A stretch of 64,000 nucleotides of DNA from contig NZ_CP043046.1 in NCBI RefSeq assembly GCF_008119665.1, positions 434,001 through 498,000 of the forward strand. The letters run 5' to 3'. A program made the position numbers and the translations under genes. The stretch is from Pigmentiphaga aceris. Its GTDB lineage: Bacteria > Pseudomonadota > Gammaproteobacteria > Burkholderiales > Burkholderiaceae_B. Positions 17,445 to 26,407 of this stretch are shown piece after piece (positions within the stretch are counted from its first letter, which is position 1; each line of letters starts with the position of its first letter). The notes beneath the pieces are model-generated. The model was not told where the DNA came from. It made no database searches and saw nothing but the letters and a program-made list of their open reading frames with translations.

Positions 17445-17556
17445 AGGGACCTCCAGAGAGAGGCCGCATTGTCTGCACCCGACATGACCTGCCGGTGACA
17501 CGGAATGCGCGAAAAGGTTCCGCGCAGTGGCTCGATCCGCCGCTACCCTTGCTGCA

Positions 17557-18183
17557 TCAGGCTGCTGGCGATTCTGTCACCGGTTTTGACAAAGCCGGTT
17601 CCGCCAGCCAGCGCGCGTGTTGTCGCACATCGCTGGGCCAGTCCTCGGTCAAGGTGTCGAAGCCCGTTGCGTCGCTGGCGTACAAGGCGCGCAGCGCATC
17701 TTCAAAACGCGGTCGGTTGCCGGCCATCGTGGTCATGAAGTGGCAGGCCGCATCTTGTGCCTGACGGATGGCGTCGCGTGCAGCATTGGTCTGGCGGGCC
17801 GCGTCGACCAGCTTGCGCAGCGTGACTGACGCACCGCCCGGTTGTTCGGCCAGCCAGGCCCAGTGGCGTGGCAACAATGTGATCTCGCGGGCGACCACAC
17901 CCAGCTTGGGGCGGCCCGGGCCGCGCGGTGCAGCGGGGGCCGGCGCGGGGGCTTCGGGTACAGGTGCGGGTTGTGGATGGCTGAGTGCCAGCCGCGCCAC
18001 GATGTCGTCGGGCGAGCCGCGCAGATCCAGATCGATCTGTTCGCCAGTGGTGTTGTCGAAGATCAGGATGCCGGTCTCGCCGCTGGTGAGGGCAGCACCG
18101 ACATGCAGCGCAACATCGGACAGAGAACCGTGCGCAATGCGTCGGTCGTCGGCGAATGCGCTGTGGGTAGGCAAGGTAGTCAT
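17557..18183 (-). CDS. DUF2239 family protein
   Basis: 208 residues, family of unknown function. The N-terminal part (IFDNTTGEQIDLDLRGSPDD) is followed by a proline/alanine linker and then GRPKLGVVAREITLLPRHWAWLAEQ, the conserved DUF2239 core. The chosen ATG at 18183 gives MTTLPTHSAF; the frame is open 69 codons further upstream but that part is unrelated. It lies 112 bases upstream of the cpdB-like gene on the same strand. No partner gene indicates a role. Confidence 0.78.
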   Translation of the reverse strand: MTTLPTHSAFADDRRIAHGSLSDVALHVGAALTSGETGILIFDNTTGEQIDLDLRGSPDDIVARLALSHPQPAPVPEAPAPAPAAPRGPGRPKLGVVAREITLLPRHWAWLAEQPGGASVTLRKLVDAARQTNAARDAIRQAQDAACHFMTTMAGNRPRFEDALRALYASDATGFDTLTEDWPSDVRQHARWLAEPALSKPVTESPAA

Positions 18184-18463
18184 GGCGCGCCCCTTGATGG
18201 CGATGAACGCCCATGATGCGGTACGTTTTTCAGCAATGCAATATGACCCGGATTCAACATGACGAGCGGCAGGTGTACCCGTCGTTTGGCAGCCTATTCG
18301 TGGCGATTTTGCTGACTGACAGCACGTTCCGGACCTGGGGTCATCCCCCACTCTGTACCGTGGCGGTACTGAAAATTCTTGCCGCGTCACACCGCGCTGT
18401 TACGCTTGACTGACCATCGAATTCGTTGCGGTTTTGCCGCACACAGCCTTCCGGACACGCACC

Positions 18464-19444
18464 ATGGAATACCGTTACGTCGGCACCAGCGGCCTGAGAG
18501 TTTCTGAACTCTGTCTGGGCACCATGAACTTTGGCCGCGAAGCCAATCGCGACGCAGCGCGCGAGATCGTCGCGGCGGCGCTGGACGGTGGCATCAATTT
18601 TTTCGACACGGCCAACTCCTATACCGCAGGTGAGTCCGAGCGGCTGATTGGCGACATCTTGCGCGAGCGTCGGCACGATGTGGTGCTGGCCACCAAGTTC
18701 GGCAACCGCGTGGGGCCTGGTCCCAACGATGGCGGCGCGTCGCGGGCGCATATTCTGCGCGCGGTCGAAGACAGTCTGCGACGGCTGCAGACCGATTACC
18801 TGGACGTGTACTACGTGCATCACGTAGACCCGCGTACCCCTGCCGAAGAAACCTTGTCTGCCCTGGACACCCTGGTACGTGACGGCAAGGTGCGTTACCT
18901 GGGGGCCAGCAATTTCGAGGCGTGGCGGCTGCTTGAGTCGATCTGGGTCAGCCAGGTGAATCACCTGAGCCGTTACGTGATCTACCAGCCGCAATACAGC
19001 CTGCTGGTGCGCGATGTGGAAGAAGAAATCCTGCCGGTGTGCCAGATGAAGGGGCTGGGTGTCGTGCCTTGGTCCCCGCTGGCTGGTGGCGTGTTGTCGG
19101 GCAAATATCACGGTATCGATGGTGTGGTGCCGGGTACCCGCCAGGCCGATGACCGGTTCGGGCGCGGCGCGAACTACCTGACTCCCGAGCGTGACCAGAT
19201 CGTTGCCGCGCTGATGGATCTGGCCGGCGAACTGGGTCATTCGCCCGCGCCAATCGCGTTGCGCTGGCTGCTGGACAATCCGCTGGTACCCAGCGTGATC
19301 ATCGGCGCGCGCACCGCAGATCAGGTGCGCGCCAATCTGCATGCAGTGGGGTGGCGCTTGCCGGCCACGGCGCGTCGCACCTTGAGCGACCTGTCGCGTC
19401 CCGCACCACGGTATCCGCGCGATTTCGAGGCTGGGCGTACCTAG
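18464..19444 (+). CDS. Aldo/keto reductase
   Basis: 326-residue NADPH-dependent oxidoreductase, TIM-barrel fold. The catalytic tetrad is recognisable: D in FFDTANSY, Y in the same segment, K in VLATKFGN and H in VYYVHHVDP. Cofactor-binding WSPLAGGVLSGKY and VIIGARTADQ are also present. It resembles YghZ/YajO-like reductases of group 13. The start at 18464 (MEYRYVGTSGLRVS) matches the family; an upstream in-frame start adds 10 residues. It stands alone, and the substrate cannot be deduced. Confidence 0.88.
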   Translation: MEYRYVGTSGLRVSELCLGTMNFGREANRDAAREIVAAALDGGINFFDTANSYTAGESERLIGDILRERRHDVVLATKFGNRVGPGPNDGGASRAHILRAVEDSLRRLQTDYLDVYYVHHVDPRTPAEETLSALDTLVRDGKVRYLGASNFEAWRLLESIWVSQVNHLSRYVIYQPQYSLLVRDVEEEILPVCQMKGLGVVPWSPLAGGVLSGKYHGIDGVVPGTRQADDRFGRGANYLTPERDQIVAALMDLAGELGHSPAPIALRWLLDNPLVPSVIIGARTADQVRANLHAVGWRLPATARRTLSDLSRPAPRYPRDFEAGRT

Positions 19445-19563
19445 GTGATGCAGGGGAAGCAGGCGGATGCTTGTCGGGAAGGCGGGTTTGTTGTTCTACT
19501 GTCAGCTTGCTAAGGGTTTTCCCGCGCAAATCGTGCCCTGATGTGTTCCACTTTGGCGTCCCC

Positions 19564-20235
19564 ATGACGCGCTACCGGAAACTCCCCTTGACCTCTTCTG
19601 CCTCTGCCGCCGCCCCCTTGCAGGCCGGGCGTCGCGCCCCGTCGATCAGCCACAGCCGTCGTGAAGACCTGTTTGCCATCGTCATCGGCACGCTGTTCGT
19701 GTCCTTCGGCATCACCTTGTACGGCCAGGCCGGACTGGTCACGGGCAGCACGGCAGGCATGGCCTTCCTGCTGCACTACGCCACGGGGCTGCCGTTCGGG
19801 GTGGGATTCTTCCTGATCAACCTGCCGTTCTACGCGTTTGCGGTGATACGCATGGGTTGGAATTTTGCGCTGCGTACCTTCTGCTCGGTGGCGCTGGTGT
19901 CGGCGTTTTCCTTGGTGCATCCGAAGTTTGTGCAGTTCAACGGTGCTGAGCCTTTCTACACCGCCATCTTCGGGGGCCTGCTGATCGGCACGGGTTCGAT
20001 CGTGCTGTTCCGCCATCGTGCCAGCCTGGGCGGCGTGAACATCGTGGCGCTGTATGTGCAGGACAAGTTCGGTTTCCCCGCCGGCAAGCTGCAGATGTGC
20101 GTGGACATCTGCGTGGTGTTTGCGGCGCTGTTCGTGGTAAGCCCAATGGCGATACTGGCATCGATCATCGGTGCCGTGGCGCTGAATCTGGTGATCGCGA
20201 TGAACCACAAGCCGGGTCGCTACATGGGGATTTGA
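19564..20235 (+). CDS. YitT family integral membrane protein
   Basis: 223 residues with five or six membrane helices. Family features are LFVSFGITLYGQAGLVTGSTAGMAF and the GGLLIGTGSIVLFRHRASLGG turn. YitT proteins are membrane proteins of unknown function. The start at 19564 follows a basic, soluble N-terminal tail of about 30 residues ending SHSRREDL. The reading frame is open upstream to 19351 but overlaps the preceding reductase, so that part is a shadow. Confidence 0.83.
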   Translation: MTRYRKLPLTSSASAAAPLQAGRRAPSISHSRREDLFAIVIGTLFVSFGITLYGQAGLVTGSTAGMAFLLHYATGLPFGVGFFLINLPFYAFAVIRMGWNFALRTFCSVALVSAFSLVHPKFVQFNGAEPFYTAIFGGLLIGTGSIVLFRHRASLGGVNIVALYVQDKFGFPAGKLQMCVDICVVFAALFVVSPMAILASIIGAVALNLVIAMNHKPGRYMGI

Positions 20236-20310
20236 GTGGGGCAGGGCGTGTGATGGTCTTGTTGGCGAGGCTGCTCAACAGCCGCCTGCCATCGCACACA
20301 GCCACTGAAC

Positions 20311-21495
20311 TCAACGCCCGCCGCTTGTCACCGTATGGCTCAACTGCGCCGCCAGCGCGCGCTTGAACGGTGCCAAGCGATCCGCCACCTGCAATGCCGC
20401 CGCGCGCAACAGACGCGCCGGTGGGCTGTCATCGGTATACAGCGAGGCCACCAGATTGGTCGCCAAGTACAGCGGATGCGTGGCCAGGCGATGGCCGCGT
20501 TCATAACGTTTCAGCAAACCGGGGTCGGCAATGTCGGCTCCCAGTCGAACCGCATTCAGCAGCGCATCGGCCAGGCGTTGCTGGCTTTGCAGCCCGAAGT
20601 TGAAACCGTGCGCGGTCACCGGGTGCATGCCTACTGCCGCATCCCCAATCAGCGCGGCGCGTGGCCCCACCATGCGCTGGGCGTAGGTGCCCACCAGCGG
20701 ATACACATGCCGGGTGCCGGCCACCTTCATGCCACCTAACCGGCCCTGGAAACGACGCTGAATCTCGCGCTCGAAATCGCCGTCTTCCAATTGCATGACC
20801 TGCTGCATGTCACGCGGCGGCAGCGTCAACACCACTGACGACCGATTGCCGTTCAGCGGCAGCAACGCCAGCGTCTGACCGTAGTCGAACCATTCCCACG
20901 CTGTGTGTTCATGCGGCAGCTCGTGTGCCATGCGGCACACCATCATGCTTTTGCCGAAGTCGCGCATCTGCGCGCCGATGCCCAGCATGCGGCGGGTTTC
21001 CGAAAAACGGCTGTCGGCAGCGATGATCAGGCGGGCATCCACACGTTCGCCATCGGACAAGGCCAACGTGACGCCACTGTTCTCCACACGCAGCGAAGAC
21101 AGGCCCACGCCCGTGCGAAGCGCAACGCCGGGCTGGTCCTGGATGGCGGCGTAGGCCGCGCGGCGGATCAAATGATTCGGCACCAGCGCGCCCAGGGTGG
21201 GATCGCTGCCCACCGGCACGATCTTCATGCCCGGCAGATTGGAACCGTTCATCACCTGCGCATGGCGCAGCGGTGAAATCTCGTCGGCGTCGATGCGTTG
21301 CCAGATGCCCAGACGGGCCAGAATGTCTTGCGACGCGTGGGTGAGCGCAATCTCGCGGCCGTCGAAGGCCGGGTCGGCAATCGCGTCATGCGGCTGCTTG
21401 TCGATCAACAACAGCGACAGACCGCTGTTCGCCAGCGAGCGGGCCAGGCACAAGCCGGTCGGGCCGGCACCGACAATGGCGACATCCACGTTCAT
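20311..21495 (-). CDS. UbiH/UbiF/UbiM-type FAD-dependent ubiquinone biosynthesis hydroxylase
   Basis: 394-residue flavoprotein monooxygenase. FAD-binding motifs are VAIVGAGPTGL at the N-terminus, a DG-type segment (LIIAADSRFS) and GDAAVGMHPVTAHGFNFGLQ. The latter resembles the UbiH/F/VisC and UbiM group that hydroxylates the ubiquinone ring. The ATG at 21495 has GGAGG 8 bases upstream; a TTG 6 bases before it is less likely. Which ring position it modifies cannot be told from sequence. It is a single-gene unit. Confidence 0.84.
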   Translation of the reverse strand: MNVDVAIVGAGPTGLCLARSLANSGLSLLLIDKQPHDAIADPAFDGREIALTHASQDILARLGIWQRIDADEISPLRHAQVMNGSNLPGMKIVPVGSDPTLGALVPNHLIRRAAYAAIQDQPGVALRTGVGLSSLRVENSGVTLALSDGERVDARLIIAADSRFSETRRMLGIGAQMRDFGKSMMVCRMAHELPHEHTAWEWFDYGQTLALLPLNGNRSSVVLTLPPRDMQQVMQLEDGDFEREIQRRFQGRLGGMKVAGTRHVYPLVGTYAQRMVGPRAALIGDAAVGMHPVTAHGFNFGLQSQQRLADALLNAVRLGADIADPGLLKRYERGHRLATHPLYLATNLVASLYTDDSPPARLLRAAALQVADRLAPFKRALAAQLSHTVTSGGR

Positions 21496-21639
21496 GCGCA
21501 ATTCCTCCGAGTCAATCGGAGGAGTCTACCCGCGCCGCTTGCCGCGAGGCTTGATCCCCGTCATGGCAGCAGGGGCGTTCGGGCGTCGCGGTGACGTCCA
21601 GGCCCTTGCATCGTGACCGGACAATGCTGTCGCCAGACG

Positions 21640-21675
21640 CCCGTCGGGGCGGCCATCTCTGGCCGCCCCGACGGG
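21640..21675. terminator. Strong GC-rich hairpin downstream of ohr
   Basis: Perfect 16-bp stem CCCGTCGGGGCGGCCA / TGGCCGCCCCGACGGG with loop TCTC in the 323-bp gap between ohr and the hydroxylase gene. There is no T-run on either side, so it may be a non-canonical terminator or an extragenic palindrome. Nothing else is visible in this gap. Confidence 0.55.
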
Positions 21676-21818
21676 TCGTGCTGCAAGTCGGCCGCGCGAA
21701 GCTCACCGTGACCGACCGCAACGCCTCGGAGGGGAGCGTCGCGGCCGGGCCACCGAACCTGGGGCCTGACCTGCTACTTGCTTATTGCACCTGCGTACTA
21801 CCTAGTGCCTGAAACGCC

Positions 21819-22247
21819 TTACACCACCACGTTCAGCGTGACGTCGATGTTGCCGCGCGTGGCGTTCGAGTATGGGCAGACGATGTGCGCTTTCTGCACC
21901 AGGTCGTCGGCAACGCTCTTTTCCAGGCCGGGCAGCGAGATCGTGAGCGCGGCTTCGATGCCGAAACCGGTCGGGATCTGGCCGATGCCAACGGTGCCTT
22001 CGACGCTGACGTCAGCCGGCAGGGCGACTTTTTCTTTCGAGGCGACGAACTTCAGCGCGCCCAGGAAGCAAGCCGAATAACCTGCCGCGAACAGCTGTTC
22101 CGGGTTCGTGCCTTCGTTGCCGGCACCGCCGAGTTCACGCGGGGTGGTGAGCTTGACATCCAACACCTTGTCCGACGAGACGGCACGGCCTTCGCGGCCA
22201 CCGGTTGCTTGAGCAGTTGCGCGGTACAGCACTTTTTCGATCGACAT
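21819..22247 (-). CDS. ohr: Organic hydroperoxide resistance protein Ohr
   Basis: 142-residue thiol peroxidase of the Ohr/OsmC superfamily that reduces organic hydroperoxides using two cysteines. Both are present: [10 protein letters not shown] and [13 protein letters not shown]. The N-terminus [20 protein letters not shown] is typical. The ATG at 22247 is preceded by AAGGAG; codons further upstream are not family-like. The regulator ohrR lies immediately upstream on the same strand, and both promoters carry a matching operator. Confidence 0.95.
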   Translation of the reverse strand: MSIEKVLYRATAQATGGREGRAVSSDKVLDVKLTTPRELGGAGNEGTNPEQLFAAGYSACFLGALKFVASKEKVALPADVSVEGTVGIGQIPTGFGIEAALTISLPGLEKSVADDLVQKAHIVCPYSNATRGNIDVTLNVVV

Positions 22248-22306
22248 GGAAAAACTCCTTGGAGGTGGGTACAACGGGGCGATAAGAAAACGAGAATACA
22301 CGTTTA

Positions 22307-22332
22307 GTTGCTTGCTATCTAATCGTGCACTA
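22307..22332 (-). promoter_or_regulatory. Probable OhrR operator in the ohr promoter
   Basis: Read on the minus strand, this 26-bp element starts TAGTGCAC and ends GCAAGCAAC. It matches the element at 22859-22884 at 20 of 26 positions. It lies 60-85 bases upstream of the ohr start. Confidence 0.65.
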
Positions 22333-22375
22333 CTTTAATGACAGAGAGATGCGGGTTCGGATGCTTCTCTGCCGT

Positions 22376-22843
22376 TTACATGTTTTCCGCCAGCTGCGTA
22401 CGCAGGCGGTCCAGCTGATCTTTCATCTGCGTCAGTTCTTCAGGACTGCAAGACGACGCGCACATCACGGCTTCCGGCATGGCCTTGGCCTGTTCACGCA
22501 ATGCGCTGCCGGCGTCGGTCAGCGTCACAATGACCTGACGTTCGTCGGATGCGGCGCGTGCCCGGCTGAGCAGACCCGACGATTCCATGCGCTTCAACAA
22601 CGGGGTAAGCGTGGCGGAGTCCAGGAACAGACGTTCGCCGATTTCCGACACCGTCATGCTGTCGCGCTCCCACAGCACCATCAACACCAAGTATTGCGGG
22701 TAGGTGATGTCCAGCGGGCCAAGCAGCTTGCGGTACAGCTTGTTCATCGCCAGCGAAGTCGAATACAGCGTGAAGCACAGCTGCTGATCGAGTCGGGGCG
22801 TGTCGCTGTCGCGGCTACCGGGGGAAGGGCGTTTCGTCGTCAT
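22376..22843 (-). CDS. ohrR: MarR-family regulator OhrR
   Basis: 155-residue winged-helix repressor that senses organic peroxides. The reactive N-terminal cysteine expected in OhrR is present in [15 protein letters not shown], and the DNA-binding segment is [25 protein letters not shown]. Oxidation of that cysteine would release ohr. The ATG at 22843 gives MTTKRPS; a longer frame from 22879 is open, but the region upstream of 22843 holds the promoter and operator. Two further adjacent cysteines near ASSCSP are not universal. Confidence 0.93.
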   Translation of the reverse strand: MTTKRPSPGSRDSDTPRLDQQLCFTLYSTSLAMNKLYRKLLGPLDITYPQYLVLMVLWERDSMTVSEIGERLFLDSATLTPLLKRMESSGLLSRARAASDERQVIVTLTDAGSALREQAKAMPEAVMCASSCSPEELTQMKDQLDRLRTQLAENM

Positions 22844-22858
22844 GGGAAGGATATTAAA

Positions 22859-22884
22859 TAGTGCGCTATTTGATTGCAAGCGAT
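22859..22884 (+). promoter_or_regulatory. Probable OhrR operator in the ohrR promoter
   Basis: The element begins TAGTGCGC and ends GCAAGCGAT, and its left half is part of the palindrome AAATAGTGCGCTATTT (22856-22871). It overlaps a candidate minus-strand promoter TTGCAA-N16-TTAATA, as expected for autorepression. It matches the ohr element at 22307-22332 in reverse orientation. Confidence 0.65.
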
Positions 22885-23011
22885 TTTTAAATTTATCTGT
22901 TCAAGGGATTGTGACGAGGTGTGCCGCAGCGCGGGATTGTCCGCATGCCTCGCCGGGTGCATGGCTTGCTGCTCGCTTACAGTACCCATTGGGTAATCAC
23001 GAGAGAGATTG

Positions 23012-23803
23012 ATGACCGATTCCACGACTTTCCGCCAAGCGTCCGACCTGCTCTGGACCACTTGGCAAAGCGGTGGCCGTTTGAGCACTGGCTTGTCCGA
23101 CGCCCTGCGCCCCACCAGCCGCAAAGACGGCTATGCCATTCAAGCGCTGCTGGATGCGCGCAGTGCCAGCCCGATCTTTGGCTGGAAAATCGCCGCCACC
23201 AGTACCGCAGGCCAGGCGCACATCGGTGTGGACGGCCCGCTTGCCGGCCGCATTCTGGCCGAACGCGTGCACCCGGACGGGGCCACGCTGTCACTGGCCA
23301 ACAACCTGATGCGGGTCGCCGAATGCGAGTTTGCCTTCAGGATGGGGCGCACGCTGCTGCCACGTGTAGCGGCTTACACCCGTGGGCAAGTGCTGGAAGC
23401 TGTCGCCAGCCTGCATCCCGCCATCGAAGTGCCAGATTCGCGTTATGAAGCTTTCGAGAAAGTTGGTGTGGCGCAGCTGGCCGCCGACAATGCCTGCGCG
23501 CACGACTTTCTGCTGGGCGCGCCCACGCAAGCCAGCTGGCGCGGCCTGGACCTGGTGAATTTCACAGTCGAAGCCGTGGTGAACGACGGCCATCGGCACA
23601 TCGGCAAAGGCGAAAACGTATTGGGTGACCCGGTGATTGCGCTGGTCTGGCTGGCCAACGAGTTGTCGTCGCTGGGCATTCCGCTGGAAGCCGGGCAGGT
23701 AGTGACCACGGGCACCTGCGTGAAGCCGATTCCTGTATCGCCGGGTGATGAAGTGAAAGCTGCCTTCGGGGAACTTGGGCGGATTTCGGTGCGCTTCGCC
23801 TGA
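23012..23803 (+). CDS. 2-keto-4-pentenoate hydratase family protein
   Basis: 263 residues of the MhpD/fumarylacetoacetate-hydrolase-like superfamily, which hydrates 2-hydroxy-penta-2,4-dienoates in aromatic degradation or acts as a related decarboxylase or hydratase. The acidic metal site is visible as AECEFAFRMG, and the conserved AIEVPDSRYE and NACAHDFLLG blocks follow. The ATG at 23012 has GAGAG 6 bases upstream. No other meta-cleavage genes are nearby, so the substrate is open. Confidence 0.82.
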   Translation: MTDSTTFRQASDLLWTTWQSGGRLSTGLSDALRPTSRKDGYAIQALLDARSASPIFGWKIAATSTAGQAHIGVDGPLAGRILAERVHPDGATLSLANNLMRVAECEFAFRMGRTLLPRVAAYTRGQVLEAVASLHPAIEVPDSRYEAFEKVGVAQLAADNACAHDFLLGAPTQASWRGLDLVNFTVEAVVNDGHRHIGKGENVLGDPVIALVWLANELSSLGIPLEAGQVVTTGTCVKPIPVSPGDEVKAAFGELGRISVRFA

Positions 23804-23866
23804 CAGCAGTGGGTGGGGTCGATGCGGTGATCTGGAGTCATCGACCATCACCTGCGCACCAACGCT

Positions 23867-24304
23867 TTACTCAATACCCGCCGCGTCCAGCGCAGCCTTG
23901 TCGCGCGCCTGCCGATACGCAATCCAGTCGTTGTGGTCGATGGCCACTGCATCCCCCAGAAAACGCGTGTCGATCGGGTAGTAATGCGCCTGGACCGCCA
24001 GGCCATCCAGCTGCAAGGCAATGCTGCGACGGACAAAACAACCATCCACCCCCGGCACATGCTCTTCGATCTCGTCCATCAAGGGCAGCAGGCTGGCGTC
24101 CACATCGAACACCTCGCCCAGCACCCCGGGCAGGGTGCCGTCATCGATCAGACCGGGCCAGCCACCAAAATCGACCAGCCGACCGGGGACCCGGGCCTGA
24201 CCCAGTGTGCGCGGCGGTGGCAGCCCGCGAGATTCCGCGTGCACGGCCAAGTCGTTGGCTTCGCCGGAACGCAGGGTGCCGTAGGCAAAAACATGATGGC
24301 GCAT
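23867..24304 (-). CDS. Gamma-glutamylcyclotransferase-like (YtfP/AIG2 family) protein
   Basis: 145 residues with the AIG2-like fold. The N-terminal VFAYGTLRSGEAND is the family signature (glycine-rich YGTLRxG loop), and the catalytic glutamate probably sits in MDEIEEHVPG. Members cyclise gamma-glutamyl amines or peptides, but many are uncharacterised. The ATG at 24304 (MRHHVFAYG) is chosen over an open frame running back to 24481. It is convergent with the upstream hydratase gene and divergent from the MurA-like gene. Confidence 0.82.
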   Translation of the reverse strand: MRHHVFAYGTLRSGEANDLAVHAESRGLPPPRTLGQARVPGRLVDFGGWPGLIDDGTLPGVLGEVFDVDASLLPLMDEIEEHVPGVDGCFVRRSIALQLDGLAVQAHYYPIDTRFLGDAVAIDHNDWIAYRQARDKAALDAAGIE

Positions 24305-24389
24305 GGTTGAGTGCAGCGTGGCCCGGGATGGATGACTTTTCATTCTAGCCACAATGCCGACAGGGCCAATCTGTGCGGCCAAGAGACTT

Positions 24390-24409
24390 GCCGGTAGCGA
24401 AATACCGGC
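24390..24409. other. Hairpin in the leader of the MurA-like gene
   Basis: GCCGGTA and TACCGGC form a 7-bp stem around GCGAAA. It lies within the 270-bp gap before the MurA-like start and is possibly part of the 5' leader. No other structure is seen there. Confidence 0.35.
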
Positions 24410-24574
24410 GTTACATCGGGTTTCATCCCCCGCAAGCCGCATTCCTGCTGGCTCTGCGGCGGGTAAGTGCTGCAAGACCAAGCGCTACGCGGGCGTCCGG
24501 GCAGGCACCGCATCCGGCAACTTGAAGTGGCACGTGGCATCATGCCCGCCTGCTTCAATTTCCGGTCATTTTGC

Positions 24575-25876
24575 ATGTCCCATCTTATCGTTCACGGTGG
24601 TCGCCCCCTGCGCGGCCAGATTCTGCCGTCCGCCAACAAGAACGCCGTGTTGCCGGTGCTGTGCGCCACCTTGCTGAGCGACAAGCCGATCAGGTTGCAC
24701 AACGTGCCCGAGATCACGGACGTGAAAAAGATCCTGGATATTTTCCGTCTGCTGGGCAGTCAGGTGGCGGTCGACTTCAAGGCCGGCACGCTGGACCTGC
24801 ATCATCAGCACACCAAATTCGACCCCCTGGTGCACCGCCTGCCGGAAGAAATGCGTTCGTCCATCATGCTGGTGCCGCCGCTGCTGGCCCGCTTTGGCGT
24901 GGCGCGCCTGGAAGACGACGTGAAAGGCTGCACGCTGGGTGTGCGCGAAATCGATCCGCACGTGGAAGTGTTCCGTCGCTTCGGCGGCGTGGTGGAACGC
25001 ACCGCAGGTTCGCTGATCATTCGCACTGAGGCCACCTTGCAGGCCAACGACCACTGGCTGGATTACGCGTCGGTCACCACCACGGAAAACTTCGTGCTGG
25101 CCGCCGCATCGGCCAACGGCGTGTCCACCCTGACCAATGCTGCATGTGAACCGCACGTGCAGGAATTCTGCCGCTTCATGATGATGCTGGGCGTGCCGAT
25201 CCAGGGCGTGGGCACCTCGCGCGTGACCGTGCAGGGTGGGGCGCAACTGGGTGGCGGTGAATTCCACTTCGAAGAAGATTTCCACGAAATCACCACCTTC
25301 CTGGCGCTCGGTGCCATCACCGACGGCGAAATCCGCGTCAAGAACACCGCGCCCACGCAATTCCCGCTGATCGACCGCACCTTCCAGAAATTCGGCATCG
25401 AGATCGAACACCGCGACGGCTGGAGCACCGCCCACCGCGACGGCCCGCTGAAAGTGCGCCAACCCTTCACCGCCAACACCCTGACCAAAGTCGAAGCCGC
25501 CCCCTGGCCATACTTCCCGGTCGACCTGCTGCCGATCTTCATCGCACTCGGCGTGCAGGCCCAGGGCAGCGCGCTGTTCTGGAACAAGGTCTACGACGGC
25601 GCACTGGGCTGGTCGGGCGAACTGTCGAAATTCGGCGCGCACGTGTTCCAGTCCGACCCGCATCGCCTGATCACCTTCGGCGGCTCGCCGCTGGTGCCGG
25701 CGGTCGTCGAAAGCCCCTACATCATCCGTGTGGCGATTGCCCTGTTGATGGTCGCGGCCAGCGTCGAAGGCGAATCGCAGATCATGAACGCCACCCCGAT
25801 CCGCCGCGCGCATCCGGGCTTCATTGAAAACCTGCGCTCGGTGGGTGCGGAAGTGGAGTGGATGGCTGACGAGTAA
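24575..25876 (+). CDS. Divergent MurA-type UDP-GlcNAc enolpyruvyltransferase paralogue
   Basis: 433 residues of the EPSP-synthase/MurA superfamily. Landmarks of MurA are altered but present: SANKNAVLPVL for the usual SGAKNA lysine loop, KGCTLGVREIDPH for the catalytic-cysteine loop (normally GGCxIGxRPxD), and WPYFPVDL for the PxFPTD aspartate. MurA starts peptidoglycan synthesis by joining phosphoenolpyruvate to UDP-GlcNAc. The key Cys, Lys, Asp and Arg seem kept, so it could be active. The canonical murA is not next to its usual neighbours here, so this is probably a second copy. The ATG at 24575 begins MSHLIVHGGRPL; an upstream extension to 24467 is not family-like. Confidence 0.8.
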   Translation: MSHLIVHGGRPLRGQILPSANKNAVLPVLCATLLSDKPIRLHNVPEITDVKKILDIFRLLGSQVAVDFKAGTLDLHHQHTKFDPLVHRLPEEMRSSIMLVPPLLARFGVARLEDDVKGCTLGVREIDPHVEVFRRFGGVVERTAGSLIIRTEATLQANDHWLDYASVTTTENFVLAAASANGVSTLTNAACEPHVQEFCRFMMMLGVPIQGVGTSRVTVQGGAQLGGGEFHFEEDFHEITTFLALGAITDGEIRVKNTAPTQFPLIDRTFQKFGIEIEHRDGWSTAHRDGPLKVRQPFTANTLTKVEAAPWPYFPVDLLPIFIALGVQAQGSALFWNKVYDGALGWSGELSKFGAHVFQSDPHRLITFGGSPLVPAVVESPYIIRVAIALLMVAASVEGESQIMNATPIRRAHPGFIENLRSVGAEVEWMADE

Positions 25877-25960
25877 AGGGCGGGGCAGTTTGATCTGGCG
25901 CAGCCCGGCTGACAGTCGGGCCGTCTATACTCGCGCGCCCCTTACTGCCTGGAACCTGTC

Positions 25961-26299
25961 ATGACCGCAGCACTCACCTGTCCCCAATGCACGCTTGAAA
26001 ACGTCTACCCGGACGGTGCGAATCATGTCTGCGCCGACTGCGGTTTCGAGTGGCCGTTGCATGCTGCTGACGCTGAAGAAGATGACGATGTCGTGGTGAA
26101 AGACGCCAACGGCAACGTGCTGGTCGATGGCGATTCGGTCGTGCTGATCAAAGACCTGAAGGTGAAAGGCTCGTCCATCGTGCTGAAAGTGGGCACGAAG
26201 GTGAAGAGCATTCGTGTGGTCGGCGGCGACCACGATATCGACTGCAAGGTCGATGGCGTGAGCTTCAGTTTGAAGTCGGAGTTCTTGCGCAAGGCGTGA
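25961..26299 (+). CDS. yjdM: YjdM/PhnA family zinc-ribbon protein
   Basis: 112 residues. An N-terminal zinc ribbon (CPQC...CADCGFEW) is followed by an acidic linker and the PhnA core VVKDANGNVLVDGDSVVLIKDLKVKG. The family was once tied to phosphonate use, but YjdM is now regarded as a protein of unknown function. It is cytoplasmic and monocistronic. Confidence 0.9.
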   Translation: MTAALTCPQCTLENVYPDGANHVCADCGFEWPLHAADAEEDDDVVVKDANGNVLVDGDSVVLIKDLKVKGSSIVLKVGTKVKSIRVVGGDHDIDCKVDGVSFSLKSEFLRKA

Positions 26300-26358
26300 T
26301 CATCGACGCCCAGGCATCGCCACCCAAGCATCGCCCCCAGGCCGAACGCCCATCGGCC

Positions 26359-26401
26359 TGCCCGCCGTTCAACACGGCGGGCACCACCATCATCGTGATG
26401 G
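26359..26401. terminator. Hairpins between convergent yjdM and GST genes
   Basis: TGCCCGCCGT / ACGGCGGGCA form a perfect 10-bp stem with loop TCAAC (26359-26383), followed by CCATCA-TCG-TGATGG (26387-26401). They are placed as a shared terminator for both convergent genes. Confidence 0.6.
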
Positions 26402-26407
26402 CCTGGT

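Noticed and set aside
15393..17498. 701-codon open frame on the plus strand
   Set aside because: Antisense shadow of the cpdB-like gene; His/Arg/Val-rich composition without any recognisable domain, typical of GC-rich antisense frames.
24566..25813. 415-codon open frame on the minus strand
   Set aside because: Antisense to the MurA-like gene, whose protein has clear family motifs.
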